Origin: Sphaerisporangium krabiense
GTDB taxonomy: Bacteria; Actinomycetota; Actinomycetes; Streptosporangiales; Streptosporangiaceae
Length of the DNA: 64,000 nt
Direction of reading: 5' to 3'
Assembly: GCF_014200435.1 (NCBI RefSeq)
Contig: NZ_JACHBR010000001.1
Coordinates: forward strand, 1,240,001 to 1,304,000
The notes below the pieces were generated by a model. That model searched no databases. It had not been told where the DNA came from and saw only the letters and a list, made by a program, of their open reading frames with translations. A program made the position numbers and the translations under genes. Positions 17,077 through 25,251 of the stretch are shown piece after piece (the first letter of the stretch is position 1; each line of letters begins with the position of its first letter).

Positions 17077-17738
17077 CGCCGCTTCTCCTCATCGGAGCGG
17101 GCGGGCTGGCGCGGGAGGTCGCCCAGCTCGTCCACGCGATCAACGACGCCTCCCCCACCTGGGACCTGCTCGGCCACCTGGACGACGACCCGGCGAAGCA
17201 GGGCGCCCTCGTGGACGGCGTGCCCGTGCTGGCGGGATCCTCCGAGGTGTTCGAGCGGAAGGACGCGCGGGTCGTCATCTGCACGGCCAGCCCGCGCGAC
17301 ACCGCCAGCCGCGCCCGCATCGCCGCCCGCCTCGGCCTGCCCGACGAGCGGTACGCCACGCTCGTCCACCCGTCCGCCTCGGTGTCCCGGTCCTCCGCCA
17401 TCGGGCCGGGGTCGATCGTGCTGGCCCAGGTCGTCATGACCGCCGCCGTCGCCGTGGGCGCGCACGTGTGCGTGATGCCGCACGTCACCCTCACCCACGA
17501 CGACGTGGTCGAGGACCACGCCACGATCGCCTCGGGCGCGCGGTTCGCCGGAGGCGTGCGCGTCGGACGCGGCGCCTACATCGGGGCCGGTGCCCTCGTC
17601 CGCGAGAACCTCACGATCGGGCGCCACGCCCTGGTCGGCATGGGCTCCGTCGTGACCAAGAACGTCCCCGCCCAGGAGGTCTGGGCGGGCGTGCCCGCGA
17701 AATTCATCCGTCCCGCCACAGTCATCACGGAGCACTGA
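17073..17738 (+). CDS. PglD/NeuD-like sugar acyltransferase (left-handed beta-helix)
   Basis: A 221-residue transferase: the N-terminal part carries a Rossmann-like GAGGLAREVAQLV motif and the C-terminal part hexapeptide repeats (from HPSASVSRSSAIGPGSIVLAQ to VGMGSVVTKNVPAQEVWAGVPAK). Family members transfer an acetyl group from acetyl-CoA to a 4-amino sugar nucleotide. It lies directly before the second aminotransferase (2 bases apart), which supports N-acylation of that enzyme's product. A GAAGGAG site precedes the ATG. Confidence 0.83.
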   Translation: MTPLLLIGAGGLAREVAQLVHAINDASPTWDLLGHLDDDPAKQGALVDGVPVLAGSSEVFERKDARVVICTASPRDTASRARIAARLGLPDERYATLVHPSASVSRSSAIGPGSIVLAQVVMTAAVAVGAHVCVMPHVTLTHDDVVEDHATIASGARFAGGVRVGRGAYIGAGALVRENLTIGRHALVGMGSVVTKNVPAQEVWAGVPAKFIRPATVITEH

Positions 17739-17739
17739 C

Positions 17740-18837
17740 ATGATCCCATTCGTCGATCTGCGCGCCGCCCACGCCGAGGTGGCCGAGGAAGTGGCTCAGG
17801 GCTTCGACCGCGTGCTCCAGGACACCGCCTTCGTCCAGGGGCCGGACGTCGCCGCCTTCGAGCAGGAGTACGCGGAGTTCTCCGAGGTGCCGCACTGCGT
17901 CGGCGTCGGCAACGGCACCGACGCGATCGAGCTGAGCCTGCGCGCCGCGGGCCTTGAGCCGGGCTCGGGCGCCGTACTGCCCGCCAACACCTTCGTCGCC
18001 ACGGCCGAGGCCGTCGTGCGCGCGGGCCTGCGCCCCGTGCTCGCCGACTGCGACGACGACCACCTGCTCCTCGACCCGGCCGCCGCCGAGGCCGCCGTCA
18101 CGCCGGACGTGGCCGCCGTCCTGCCCGTCCACCTGTACGGCCAGCAGGCGCCGATGGCCGCCGTGCAGGACCTCGCCGCCCGGCACGGCCTCACCGTCGT
18201 CGAGGACGCCGCCCAGTCGCAAGGGTCCCGTCAGGAGGGACGGCCGCCGATCGGCCTCGCCTCCACGAGCTTCTACCCCGGCAAGAACCTCGGCGCCTAC
18301 GGCGAGGCGGGCGCCGTCCTCACCTCCTCAGCCGAACTGGCGACCGCCCTCCGGCTGCTCACCAACCACGGCAGCCGGCAGAAGTACCAGCACGAGACGC
18401 TCGGCTTCAACTCCCGCCTCGACACTTTGCAGGCCGTGGTGCTGCGCGCCAAGCTCAAGCGCCTCGCCCGCTGGAACGAACTGCGCCGCGCCGCCGCCGA
18501 ACGCTACGACAAGCTCCTGTCCGGCGTGCAGGGCGTCCGCCTGCCCCGCGTCGCCCCCGGCAACCTGCACGTCTGGCACCTGTACGTCATCCGCGTCCCC
18601 CAGCGCGACAAGGTGCTGGCCGGCCTCCACGCCGCCGGCGTCCAGGCCCAGATCCACTACCCCTACCCCGTCCACCTGACCCCGGCCTTCCACGACCTCG
18701 GCTACGCCCCCGGCGACTTCCCCATCGCCGAGAAGGCCGCCACCGAGATCCTCTCCCTCCCCATGCACCCCCACCTGACCCCCTCCCAGCAGGAGCGCGT
18801 GGCGGAAACCCTGGACAAGGTCCTCAGCAGCCTCTGA
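17740..18837 (+). CDS. DegT/DnrJ/EryC1/StrS-family PLP sugar aminotransferase (second copy)
   Basis: A 365-residue aminotransferase beginning MIPFVDLRAAHAEV, typical of the group that makes 3-amino-3,6-dideoxyhexoses (FdtB/QdtB) or UDP-3-amino sugars (WlbC/WbpE). The PLP lysine is K182 in TSFYPGKNLGAYGEAGA; VGNGTDAIELSL and VVEDAAQSQGS are conserved. It is the last gene of the operon that begins at 9986 and is followed by a strong terminator. With the oxidoreductase at 9986 and the acyltransferase just upstream, it completes a plausible 3-acylamino-sugar branch. Confidence 0.87.
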   Translation: MIPFVDLRAAHAEVAEEVAQGFDRVLQDTAFVQGPDVAAFEQEYAEFSEVPHCVGVGNGTDAIELSLRAAGLEPGSGAVLPANTFVATAEAVVRAGLRPVLADCDDDHLLLDPAAAEAAVTPDVAAVLPVHLYGQQAPMAAVQDLAARHGLTVVEDAAQSQGSRQEGRPPIGLASTSFYPGKNLGAYGEAGAVLTSSAELATALRLLTNHGSRQKYQHETLGFNSRLDTLQAVVLRAKLKRLARWNELRRAAAERYDKLLSGVQGVRLPRVAPGNLHVWHLYVIRVPQRDKVLAGLHAAGVQAQIHYPYPVHLTPAFHDLGYAPGDFPIAEKAATEILSLPMHPHLTPSQQERVAETLDKVLSSL

Positions 18838-18853
18838 CCACGCACCGGACCAC

Positions 18854-18890
18854 GAGGGACGCTTCCACCGGCGCCGGTGGGGCGTCCCTC
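18854..18890. terminator. Strong bidirectional terminator
   Basis: The arms GAGGGACGC (18854-18862) and GCGTCCCTC (18882-18890) enclose a second perfect palindrome, CCACCGGCGCCGGTGG (18865-18880). CACGCAC and GTGCGTG lie further out and could extend the stem. It sits between the convergent aminotransferase and ABC ATPase genes and closes the left polysaccharide arm. Confidence 0.75.
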
Positions 18891-18927
18891 ACCGTGCGTG
18901 ATCGAGCGGGTCGCCGTGGTGAGGACG

Positions 18928-19656
18928 TCATCGGCGTTCCAAGCGGGTCATGTGGGCGGCGATGTGATCCGCGGTGGGCCGATGCAGGGTGTCGACCAGA
19001 TGTCCGTCGGTCAGGAACACCACCGTGTCGGCGTAGGAGGCGGCGACCGGGTCGTGGGTCACCATGATCACGGTACGGCCGTGCCTGTCGACCATGGCGC
19101 GGAGCAACTCCAGCACCTCCTTGGCGCTACGGGTGTCCAGCGCACCGGTCGGCTCGTCGGCGAACAGCACCGCCGGGCCGGTGATGAGGGCGCGGGCGAG
19201 CGCGACCCGCTGCTGCTGCCCGCCGGACAGCTCAGCGGGACGGTGCGACCTCCGCTCCGCCAGACCGACCGCGGCCAACGCGTGACCGACCTCCTCGCGG
19301 GAGGGCTTGCGGCCGTCCAGCAGCAGCGGCAGCATGACGTTCTGCTCGGCCGTCAGCGCGGCGACCAGATTGAACGCCTGGAAGACGAAGCCGATCCTTT
19401 CTCTGCGCAGCACGGTGAGCCGGTGCTCGTCCAGCGTGGCCAGATCGACACCGGTGAGCAGCACCTGGCCGGCGTCCGGCCGGTCCAGACCCGCCGCGCA
19501 CTGCAGCAGCGTGGACTTGCCCGACCCGGACGGCCCCATCACGGCGGTGAAGCCGCCCGTGGCGAATCTCAGGCTCAGACTCGCCAGTGCGGTCACCGCC
19601 GCACTCCCGGTTCCGAACGTCTTGTGTACCGAGCGCAGCTCGACGGCGTGGTCCAT
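18928..19656 (-). CDS. ABC transporter ATP-binding protein (MacB/LolD type)
   Basis: A 242-residue ATPase with Walker A GPSGSGKST, signature LSGGQQQRVALARAL, Walker B AVLFADEPTGALD and the switch His in VTHDP. It powers the FtsX-type permease encoded immediately upstream. I chose the ATG at 19656, with an AGAAGG site; a GTG at 19680 would overlap the permease stop as GTGA. The operon context with a nearby two-component system suggests export of, or resistance to, an antimicrobial peptide or lipid; the substrate is unknown. Confidence 0.9.
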   Translation of the reverse strand: MDHAVELRSVHKTFGTGSAAVTALASLSLRFATGGFTAVMGPSGSGKSTLLQCAAGLDRPDAGQVLLTGVDLATLDEHRLTVLRRERIGFVFQAFNLVAALTAEQNVMLPLLLDGRKPSREEVGHALAAVGLAERRSHRPAELSGGQQQRVALARALITGPAVLFADEPTGALDTRSAKEVLELLRAMVDRHGRTVIMVTHDPVAASYADTVVFLTDGHLVDTLHRPTADHIAAHMTRLERR

Positions 19657-19676
19657 GGCGGGCACCTTCTCTGTGG

Positions 19677-21563
19677 TCACTCGGACACCAGGGCGGGAGT
19701 ACGCAGCGCCGCCATGGCGGTCAGTGTCGTGGCGAGGACGGCGAGCAGGGCACTCGTGGCGGCGAGCGCGAGGACGGGCGCCCACGGGATGGCGAGTGAG
19801 GCGCCGGGCACGATCCGGGTCAGCGCGGCGAGCAGCCCCGCGAAGTTGACCGCGGACGCCCCGGCGGCCGGCACCATCGCGGCCGCCACGACCACGATCG
19901 ACTCGGCCAGCAGCGCGGCCACCGCCTGCCGCGACGTGGCTCCGACCAGCCGCAGCATGGCCAGATCCCGTCGGCGGCCGGTGGCGGCCATCACCATGGT
20001 GTTGACGATGGCGACGCAGCTATAAACGATGGCGATCCCGAGCGTGACCATCATGCCGATCGCGCTCGTGCCCTGGTCGCCGCCGGCCGCCGTGCCGGCC
20101 CATTGGCTCTTGGTCAACAGCGTGGCGCCCAGTTCGGCGCTCTTCTCGCCCAGTTCCGCGGCGGCGCCGCTGGTGGCCGTCACATACGCCACCTCCGCCG
20201 CACTCGCTCCACCGTGGGAGGCGTCCAGATAGAAGTCCGCCCCGCCGGTGCCGCTCCCCACCACCGCGACCACCGTGAGGGACAGCGGCTTACCGTTTCC
20301 CGGTGTGATCCGCACGCGTTGGCCGACGCCGAGTTCCCACCGTTCGGACACCACGATGCCGCCGGGCCCCAGGTCCCGCAGCGATCCTGAGGTCAACGGC
20401 AGCGAGGTCATCGCGGCGAACTGCGCGGAGTCGGTGGCGTAACCCTCGAATTCGTCGGTGCCGCCGGGCTCGATGGTCGAGCGTACGGTCACCGGCGCCA
20501 GCGCGGCGATCTGGACACCGGGTATCGACCGGGCCTGTTCGAGCGCCTTCGCGCTGATCATGGCGTCGCCGGAGGGGACCAGCACGTAGTCCGCGCGTAA
20601 CCGGCTGCCCGCCTCGGCCACCTGGGCCTGGCCGATCGTCTCCAGGGCGCCGAGCAGGCTGATCGACATGCCGGCGGTGATGAGAATGGGCAGGGCCGTG
20701 GCCGCCGTGCGCCGGGCCATGCTGAGGGTGTTCTCCCGCACCAGGGTGCCGATCGCGCTGCCACCACGCGCCCATGGCAAGGTCAGCAGCTTGAGGATGG
20801 GCGGGATGAGGGCCGGCGCCAGCAGTGCCACTGCCGCGACCAGGGCGAGGAGCACCCAGAGATAGATCACGGGGACCATGGCGATCTCCGGCAGGACGGT
20901 CGCGACGACGCCCATTCCCATGAGCGAAATCACCAGGAGGGCGATGCCCCACGCCGTTCGCGCCGACCGGCCGCGGTGTGACCTGGGCGGGTCTCCAGCC
21001 GCCTCCCGCAGCGACTGTGTCGGCCGGATGGTCGCCGCGCGTCGCGAGGCGGCCGACACGCTCAGTGCCGTCACCGCCAGCCCGGCGAGGCAGGCGAGCA
21101 CGAGCGGCACGGGCGAGATCGACACCTTGAACCACGACGGCGCCATGTCGCCCGAGACCAGCACGGCGGCCAGCACCGGGGCGCCCGCCATGCTGATCAG
21201 GACGCCGATGGCGCAGCCGGCTCCGGCCAGGAGCAACGCCTCGACCAGGATCATCCGCCGCACCTGACGCGGGGTGGCGCCGACCAGGCGTAAGAGCGCC
21301 AGCTCGCGCGTGCGCTGAATGACCGTCAGGGCGAAGGTGGAGGCCACGATGAAGACGGTGGCGAACCCCGTCACCCCCGCGGACACGCCGAGCAGCACCA
21401 CGGTCCCGGTCAGCGCGGCGCGTTCGTGCGAGAAACCCGTGAGCGCCGAGTTCATCACCAGCGCGACGGTGGCGATGACGCCGACGCCGAGAGCGAGCGC
21501 CACGAGAGCCGCGGCGAAGGACACCCATCGCGCCCGAAGCGTGCTCAACGCGATGCTCAGCAC
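19677..21563 (-). CDS. FtsX-like ABC transporter permease
   Basis: A 628-residue permease with two FtsX domains: an N-terminal TM helix, paired TM bundles around residues 65-180, 210-320 and 510-620, the coupling segments RELALLRLVGATPRQVRRM and RRDLAMLRLVGATSRQ, and an extracytoplasmic domain in the middle. It is of the MacB/BceB type, single-chain with duplicated halves. The GTG start has a GGGGGG site about 8 bases upstream. A small ORF overlaps its start by 7 bp (see 21557-21727). The ATPase follows. Confidence 0.88.
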   Translation of the reverse strand: MLSIALSTLRARWVSFAAALVALALGVGVIATVALVMNSALTGFSHERAALTGTVVLLGVSAGVTGFATVFIVASTFALTVIQRTRELALLRLVGATPRQVRRMILVEALLLAGAGCAIGVLISMAGAPVLAAVLVSGDMAPSWFKVSISPVPLVLACLAGLAVTALSVSAASRRAATIRPTQSLREAAGDPPRSHRGRSARTAWGIALLVISLMGMGVVATVLPEIAMVPVIYLWVLLALVAAVALLAPALIPPILKLLTLPWARGGSAIGTLVRENTLSMARRTAATALPILITAGMSISLLGALETIGQAQVAEAGSRLRADYVLVPSGDAMISAKALEQARSIPGVQIAALAPVTVRSTIEPGGTDEFEGYATDSAQFAAMTSLPLTSGSLRDLGPGGIVVSERWELGVGQRVRITPGNGKPLSLTVVAVVGSGTGGADFYLDASHGGASAAEVAYVTATSGAAAELGEKSAELGATLLTKSQWAGTAAGGDQGTSAIGMMVTLGIAIVYSCVAIVNTMVMAATGRRRDLAMLRLVGATSRQAVAALLAESIVVVAAAMVPAAGASAVNFAGLLAALTRIVPGASLAIPWAPVLALAATSALLAVLATTLTAMAALRTPALVSE

Positions 21564-21727
21564 TGGCGAACCCCCCGACCTCCCGCGAACGGGGAGACAG
21601 CGGTGCCGGGCCGTACGAGGTCGGGGTTGCTTTCAGCCCGTTCCCGCACGACAGGAAGAAGAGTTCTCATACCGATTCTCCAGATGGCTCGTATTCGGCG
21701 GCGTACCCGATCGCGGGTGATACGCAC
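21557..21727 (-). CDS. Possible small leader ORF overlapping the permease start
   Basis: Two in-frame starts have good ribosome binding sites: GTG at 21727 (GGAGG, 7-base spacing; 56 codons) and ATG at 21670 (GGAGAA, 5-base spacing; 37 codons, MRTLLPVVRERAESN and on to RGVRQC). The stop lies 7 bp inside the permease gene, so translation could be coupled. The ATG at 21670 also overlaps, as ATGA, the stop of another open frame to its left that could start at about 21852-21942. The surrounding 200 bp are less GC-rich than the genes. No homology is recognised; it may be a regulatory leader or chance. Confidence 0.3.
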   Translation of the reverse strand: MRITRDRVRRRIRAIWRIGMRTLLPVVRERAESNPDLVRPGTAVSPFAGGRGVRQC

Positions 21728-22015
21728 GCGAATTCCTCCCGCCAATGGGCGAAATTCAACGCTGCGCCGAAGATAGTGGATTCATAGCGGTTCACGGAAT
21801 AGTCGCGCGGGGCGCGATCATAGCCCTCCACAATTACGGCAGGGGGCACTGATGTCACTTTCTGAGTGCGGCCGCCACCGCCGAGAAGGTGGTGCACCGG
21901 GTGTCCCAGCAGAGCGGCATCGGAGCCGGCATCAGAGGTCACGCGCGGGCGGACGGCGGACCACGATCATGGCCGAGGTGTGGGCACGCGGCCCCGGCCC
22001 ACTTTCACCCGCCGT

Positions 22016-22741
22016 TCACGACCCCAAATACGCCACCCGTACTCCGCCCGCGGTGTTGCGCACCGAAATGATATTCGCGGCGTCGGCGGTGGCGCGAACA
22101 CCGATATTCTGCTCGCCGACACCCCCGCGAATGTCGAGGGCGTAACCATCGCTTTCCGGCACCTCCAGATCGATGTCACCGGCCTCGGAATTCGTCCGCA
22201 ACGAACCCGGCGCCCGAACGAACCTCAACACGATGTCGCCCATTCGGGTCCCCGCCCCGACGTCCGCCGTGCGCAGCCCTGTGCCGGTGATCGTGCCGGT
22301 CGCCGTGGCGAGCCGTAGTACCCCGGTCAGGTCGCGCAGCGTGATGTCGCCTTCGGAGGTCCGCGCGTCGACCGTGACCCCGGGGGGAACCGTGAGCCTG
22401 TAGCCGACCCAGCAAGCCGCGATCAAGGAGTCCTGGTCGCACGTCGCCTCCACCCGGAAGGTCTCCCCGGACCACCGCTCCTCCAGCACCGGTTTGGGAC
22501 CCGACCAGGTCATCCGCCGTTCGACGCCGACCTGTCCGGCCTGGCCCGCGACGAGACGCACCTCGCCTATCCCGAGATCCAGCTCGATCCGGCTGACCGG
22601 CCGCCGGTGGGTCTGCTGCTGCGTCTCGCTCTGCCTGGCCAACCACGACAACAGCGACATTCCGCTCAGCGTGGCCATAAGAAGCGCCGCACCCGCCCCG
22701 AGAGTGATCCATCCCGCACGGGCCCACCTCGACGCGGTCAT
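22016..22741 (-). CDS. DUF4097-type membrane-anchored beta-repeat protein
   Basis: A 241-residue protein with an N-terminal TM helix (about 10-34) followed by an extracytoplasmic domain of repeated short beta strands (VDARTSEGDITLRDL, GTRMGDIVLRFV, TNSEAGDIDLEVP), the DUF4097 putative-adhesin pattern. It is coupled to the response-regulator gene by an ATGA overlap, so it probably takes part in the stimulus sensed or countered by that system. Its molecular role is unknown. Confidence 0.75.
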   Translation of the reverse strand: MTASRWARAGWITLGAGAALLMATLSGMSLLSWLARQSETQQQTHRRPVSRIELDLGIGEVRLVAGQAGQVGVERRMTWSGPKPVLEERWSGETFRVEATCDQDSLIAACWVGYRLTVPPGVTVDARTSEGDITLRDLTGVLRLATATGTITGTGLRTADVGAGTRMGDIVLRFVRAPGSLRTNSEAGDIDLEVPESDGYALDIRGGVGEQNIGVRATADAANIISVRNTAGGVRVAYLGS

Positions 22742-23379
22742 ACCTTCAGGTATCTCAGCACGGCGAGCACCCTCCGGTGGTCGGTGTCCGCGGCGGGCAG
22801 GTCCAGCTTGGTGAAGATGCCGTTGATGTGCTTGGCGACCGCGCTCTCACTGATCGCCAGGCCCGTCGCGATGCCCGCGTTCGACCTGCCCTCGGCCATC
22901 AGCGACAACACCTCCCGTTCACGTCGTGACAGCCTGCCGAGGCTGTCCGGCCTACTTCTGATGAGCAACTGCGAGACCACTTCCGGATCGAGCGCCGTAC
23001 CACCCGCGGCGACACGGCGTACGGCTTCGAGGAACTGGCTGAAGTTCCCCACACGGTCCTTGAGCAGATAGCCGAGGCCGCTGGACTCCCCGGCGAGCAA
23101 CTCGACGGCGTACCGCTCCTCCACGTACTGGGAGAGAACCAGCACGGCGACCTCCGGCCACCGCTCGCGCACGACCACCGCGGCGCGCATGCCCTCGTCG
23201 GTCTGTGTGGGGGGCATCCGCACGTCGATCAGCGCGAGGTCCGGCCGATGCCGGTCGACGGCGTCCAGCAGGCCATCCGGGTCCGAGGCCGTCGAGACGA
23301 CGCGGATCCCGGCCAGTTCGAAGAGCCGCACCAACCCTTCCCGCAGCAGCGCGGAATCCTCGGCGATCACGACACGCAC
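22738..23379 (-). CDS. NarL/LuxR-family response regulator
   Basis: A 213-residue regulator with an N-terminal receiver domain (VVIAEDSALLREG; phosphoacceptor Asp in LALIDVRMPP; conserved Lys in LLKDR) and a C-terminal LuxR helix-turn-helix (LSRREREVLSLMAEGRSN, then SESAVAKHINGIFTKL). It overlaps the kinase gene by 13 bp and the DUF4097 gene by 4 bp. It likely controls this cluster and perhaps the ABC exporter genes at 18928-21563. Confidence 0.92.
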   Translation of the reverse strand: MRVVIAEDSALLREGLVRLFELAGIRVVSTASDPDGLLDAVDRHRPDLALIDVRMPPTQTDEGMRAAVVVRERWPEVAVLVLSQYVEERYAVELLAGESSGLGYLLKDRVGNFSQFLEAVRRVAAGGTALDPEVVSQLLIRSRPDSLGRLSRREREVLSLMAEGRSNAGIATGLAISESAVAKHINGIFTKLDLPAADTDHRRVLAVLRYLKV

Positions 23380-24647
23380 GGCAGCTCCACAGTGATCACG
23401 GTCGGCCCGCCCACCGGGCTGTCGATGGCCAGTTCGCCGCCCGCCGAGATCACCCGTTCCCGTAGTCCGCGCAGTCCGGTGCCCTTCTCCAAACTGGCGC
23501 CGCCACGGCCGTCGTCGACGACACGAATCCGAAGCCGGTCGTCGAGCCGGTTGACATCGATGTGCACCTCGTCAGCCTCCGCGTGCTTGGCGACATTGGT
23601 CAGCGCCTCCGAGACGACGAAGTAGGCCGCCGCCTCGATCGTCGGCGCGGGCCGTGGCACGACGTCCACGGTGAGACACACCGAAACCGGCAACCTCGCC
23701 GCGATACCCGACAACGCCGCGTCCAGGCCGCGCTCGTCCAGGACCGCCGGATACAGCCCGCGGACGAATCCGCGCAGCTCGGTCAGCGTCTGCATGGCCT
23801 CGTCGTGCGCGTCGACGACGAGCTTGTGCTCCTCCGGCGGGAGATGGGAGAGCAGTTCCCTGGCGATGCCCAGGTTCATCGCCAGAGACGTCAACCGCTG
23901 CTGCGTGCCGTCGTGCAGGTCGCGCTCGATCCGTCTGCGTTCCGCGTCGGCGGCGTCGATGAGACGCACCTGGCTCTCGGCCAGGACCTCGACCCGCTGG
24001 GCCAGGTGATCGGCGCGAGACGGAGCCAGCAGGCGACGCGCGACCGCGGCGTCCCAGGCGGCCATCGCCCGCACCACCCATGGCGTGCCGTACAGGCACA
24101 GCAGGCCGACCGAGGTGAGCACGATCAGCGTCACCGGCTCGTGCAACCGCCAGCCGAAGTCGTTGCGCTCCGGAAGCGCCCAGGCGTAGGCGGCGATCGG
24201 CGTGCCCAGCAGGCCGATCGTCCACAAGGTCATCGAGACCGCCGTACCCGGCATGAGAGCCACGCCGCTGAGCAGGCCGTAGGCCAGGCGCGAGCGCACG
24301 ACGGGCTGCTGTGCCTCTGCCCATACGCGTGAACGCAGGCTGGGGCCGCCAGGGGGCGACTGGATGACGGCCGGAATCGGCTCACCTCGCAGGGCGGCGA
24401 ACCTGGACCTGTTCATCCGCGTGCACATCCGGCCGCACCGCAGCAGGACGGACAAGGGGAGCCGGCGAATCCCGGCGACGGCGAACATCAGCACCACGGA
24501 GCCGACCACGCTGAGCAGCGTGAACGTCAAGATCCCGACGATGCCGCCCACGACGATCTGAAACGTGGCCATCCAGGTGCTGACCCGCCAGGGCGCACGC
24601 AGCACCCGGCCCCCGACGGTCACGAGAACCTCCCGGTTTCCACGCAT
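23367..24647 (-). CDS. Membrane sensor histidine kinase (HisKA_3 type)
   Basis: A 426-residue kinase with an N-terminal sensor region of several TM helices (about 25-215), a dimerisation/phosphoacceptor segment with ERRRIERDLHDGTQQRL carrying the His, and a C-terminal HATPase (VVSEALTNVAKHAEADEV, DDGRGG, GTGLRGLRERV). It pairs with the response regulator downstream. I chose ATG at 24647; the reading frame stays open to a TTG at 24698 that lacks a ribosome binding site. The ligand is unknown, but the exporter/DUF4097 context resembles envelope-stress or antimicrobial-sensing systems. Confidence 0.9.
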   Translation of the reverse strand: MRGNREVLVTVGGRVLRAPWRVSTWMATFQIVVGGIVGILTFTLLSVVGSVVLMFAVAGIRRLPLSVLLRCGRMCTRMNRSRFAALRGEPIPAVIQSPPGGPSLRSRVWAEAQQPVVRSRLAYGLLSGVALMPGTAVSMTLWTIGLLGTPIAAYAWALPERNDFGWRLHEPVTLIVLTSVGLLCLYGTPWVVRAMAAWDAAVARRLLAPSRADHLAQRVEVLAESQVRLIDAADAERRRIERDLHDGTQQRLTSLAMNLGIARELLSHLPPEEHKLVVDAHDEAMQTLTELRGFVRGLYPAVLDERGLDAALSGIAARLPVSVCLTVDVVPRPAPTIEAAAYFVVSEALTNVAKHAEADEVHIDVNRLDDRLRIRVVDDGRGGASLEKGTGLRGLRERVISAGGELAIDSPVGGPTVITVELPCVS

Positions 24648-25195
24648 CGGTGTGGCCGTCTCTGTCGGTAGGAGATCACGTACCCGGCTCCGCGACAAAC
24701 CCGGAGCCGCGGCGGCGGAAGCAGAGACCGCCGATCCGACTCAGCATGTTCTTCACTGTGGCGGTCGAGGAGCTCGGTGTCTGTAATGCCTGCTCCCGTT
24801 TCCGGGTGGTACTAGGTACAGCCCCACGAGAACACGACGAGATCCCCGGCCCGGGGGCGCGGCCGACCACTCCCGGCGTCGCTCGGCAGTGGTCGTCGCG
24901 TACGACACCATGGACAGGTGGCCCCGTACTCGCCGGCCTCGAGAGGGTGCCCATGTCGGTGTCGTGGACCATCCGCGGTGCGGAAACGGTCAGGGAACTC
25001 GGCGCGTCGTCCACGAGACACCGAGGAAGGCTGGAACTGACGACCGCTTGGCGTACCAGCACGACCGCCCAGCGTCGGAACCGCTCCTATGGGCACCGGA
25101 CGTGCTGCATGGGCCTATGGAAAAGGGGGCGACTGGCGCCGCCACGCCAACGGGGTGGTACAAACCGTCCTCAAGATCGGCTTCTGAAACGCGAA
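24648..25195. other. Gene-free stretch between kinase and serine hydrolase genes
   Basis: About 550 bp with no open frame showing convincing codon usage or a recognisable domain on either strand. It must contain the kinase promoter; no -10/-35 pair stood out. Degenerate gene remnants cannot be excluded. Confidence 0.4.
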
Positions 25196-25230
25196 ACCCG
25201 GCCGACTCACCGTCCGGAGAGCTGCCGGGT
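25196..25230 (-). terminator. Probable terminator of the serine hydrolase gene
   Basis: The arms ACCCGGC (25196-25202) and GCCGGGT (25224-25230) lie 22 bp past the stop, followed on the minus strand by TTTCGCGTTT. A small CCACT-C-AGTGG palindrome precedes it. The loop is long (21 bases), so this is tentative. Confidence 0.4.
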
Positions 25231-25251
25231 CCACTCAGTGGATCGCCGCGG

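Noticed and set aside
21667-21942. The 91-codon minus-strand frame as a RiPP precursor exported by the adjacent ABC transporter
   Set aside because: No modification enzyme or protease gene lies nearby, no clean ribosome binding site is present, and only about 63 percent of third codon positions are G or C, well below the genes around it.
24648-25195. A possible LuxR-type helix (TATVKNMLSRIGGL) on the minus strand upstream of the kinase gene
   Set aside because: Only a few residues resemble the motif, the rest of the frame shows no domain, and codon usage is poor.
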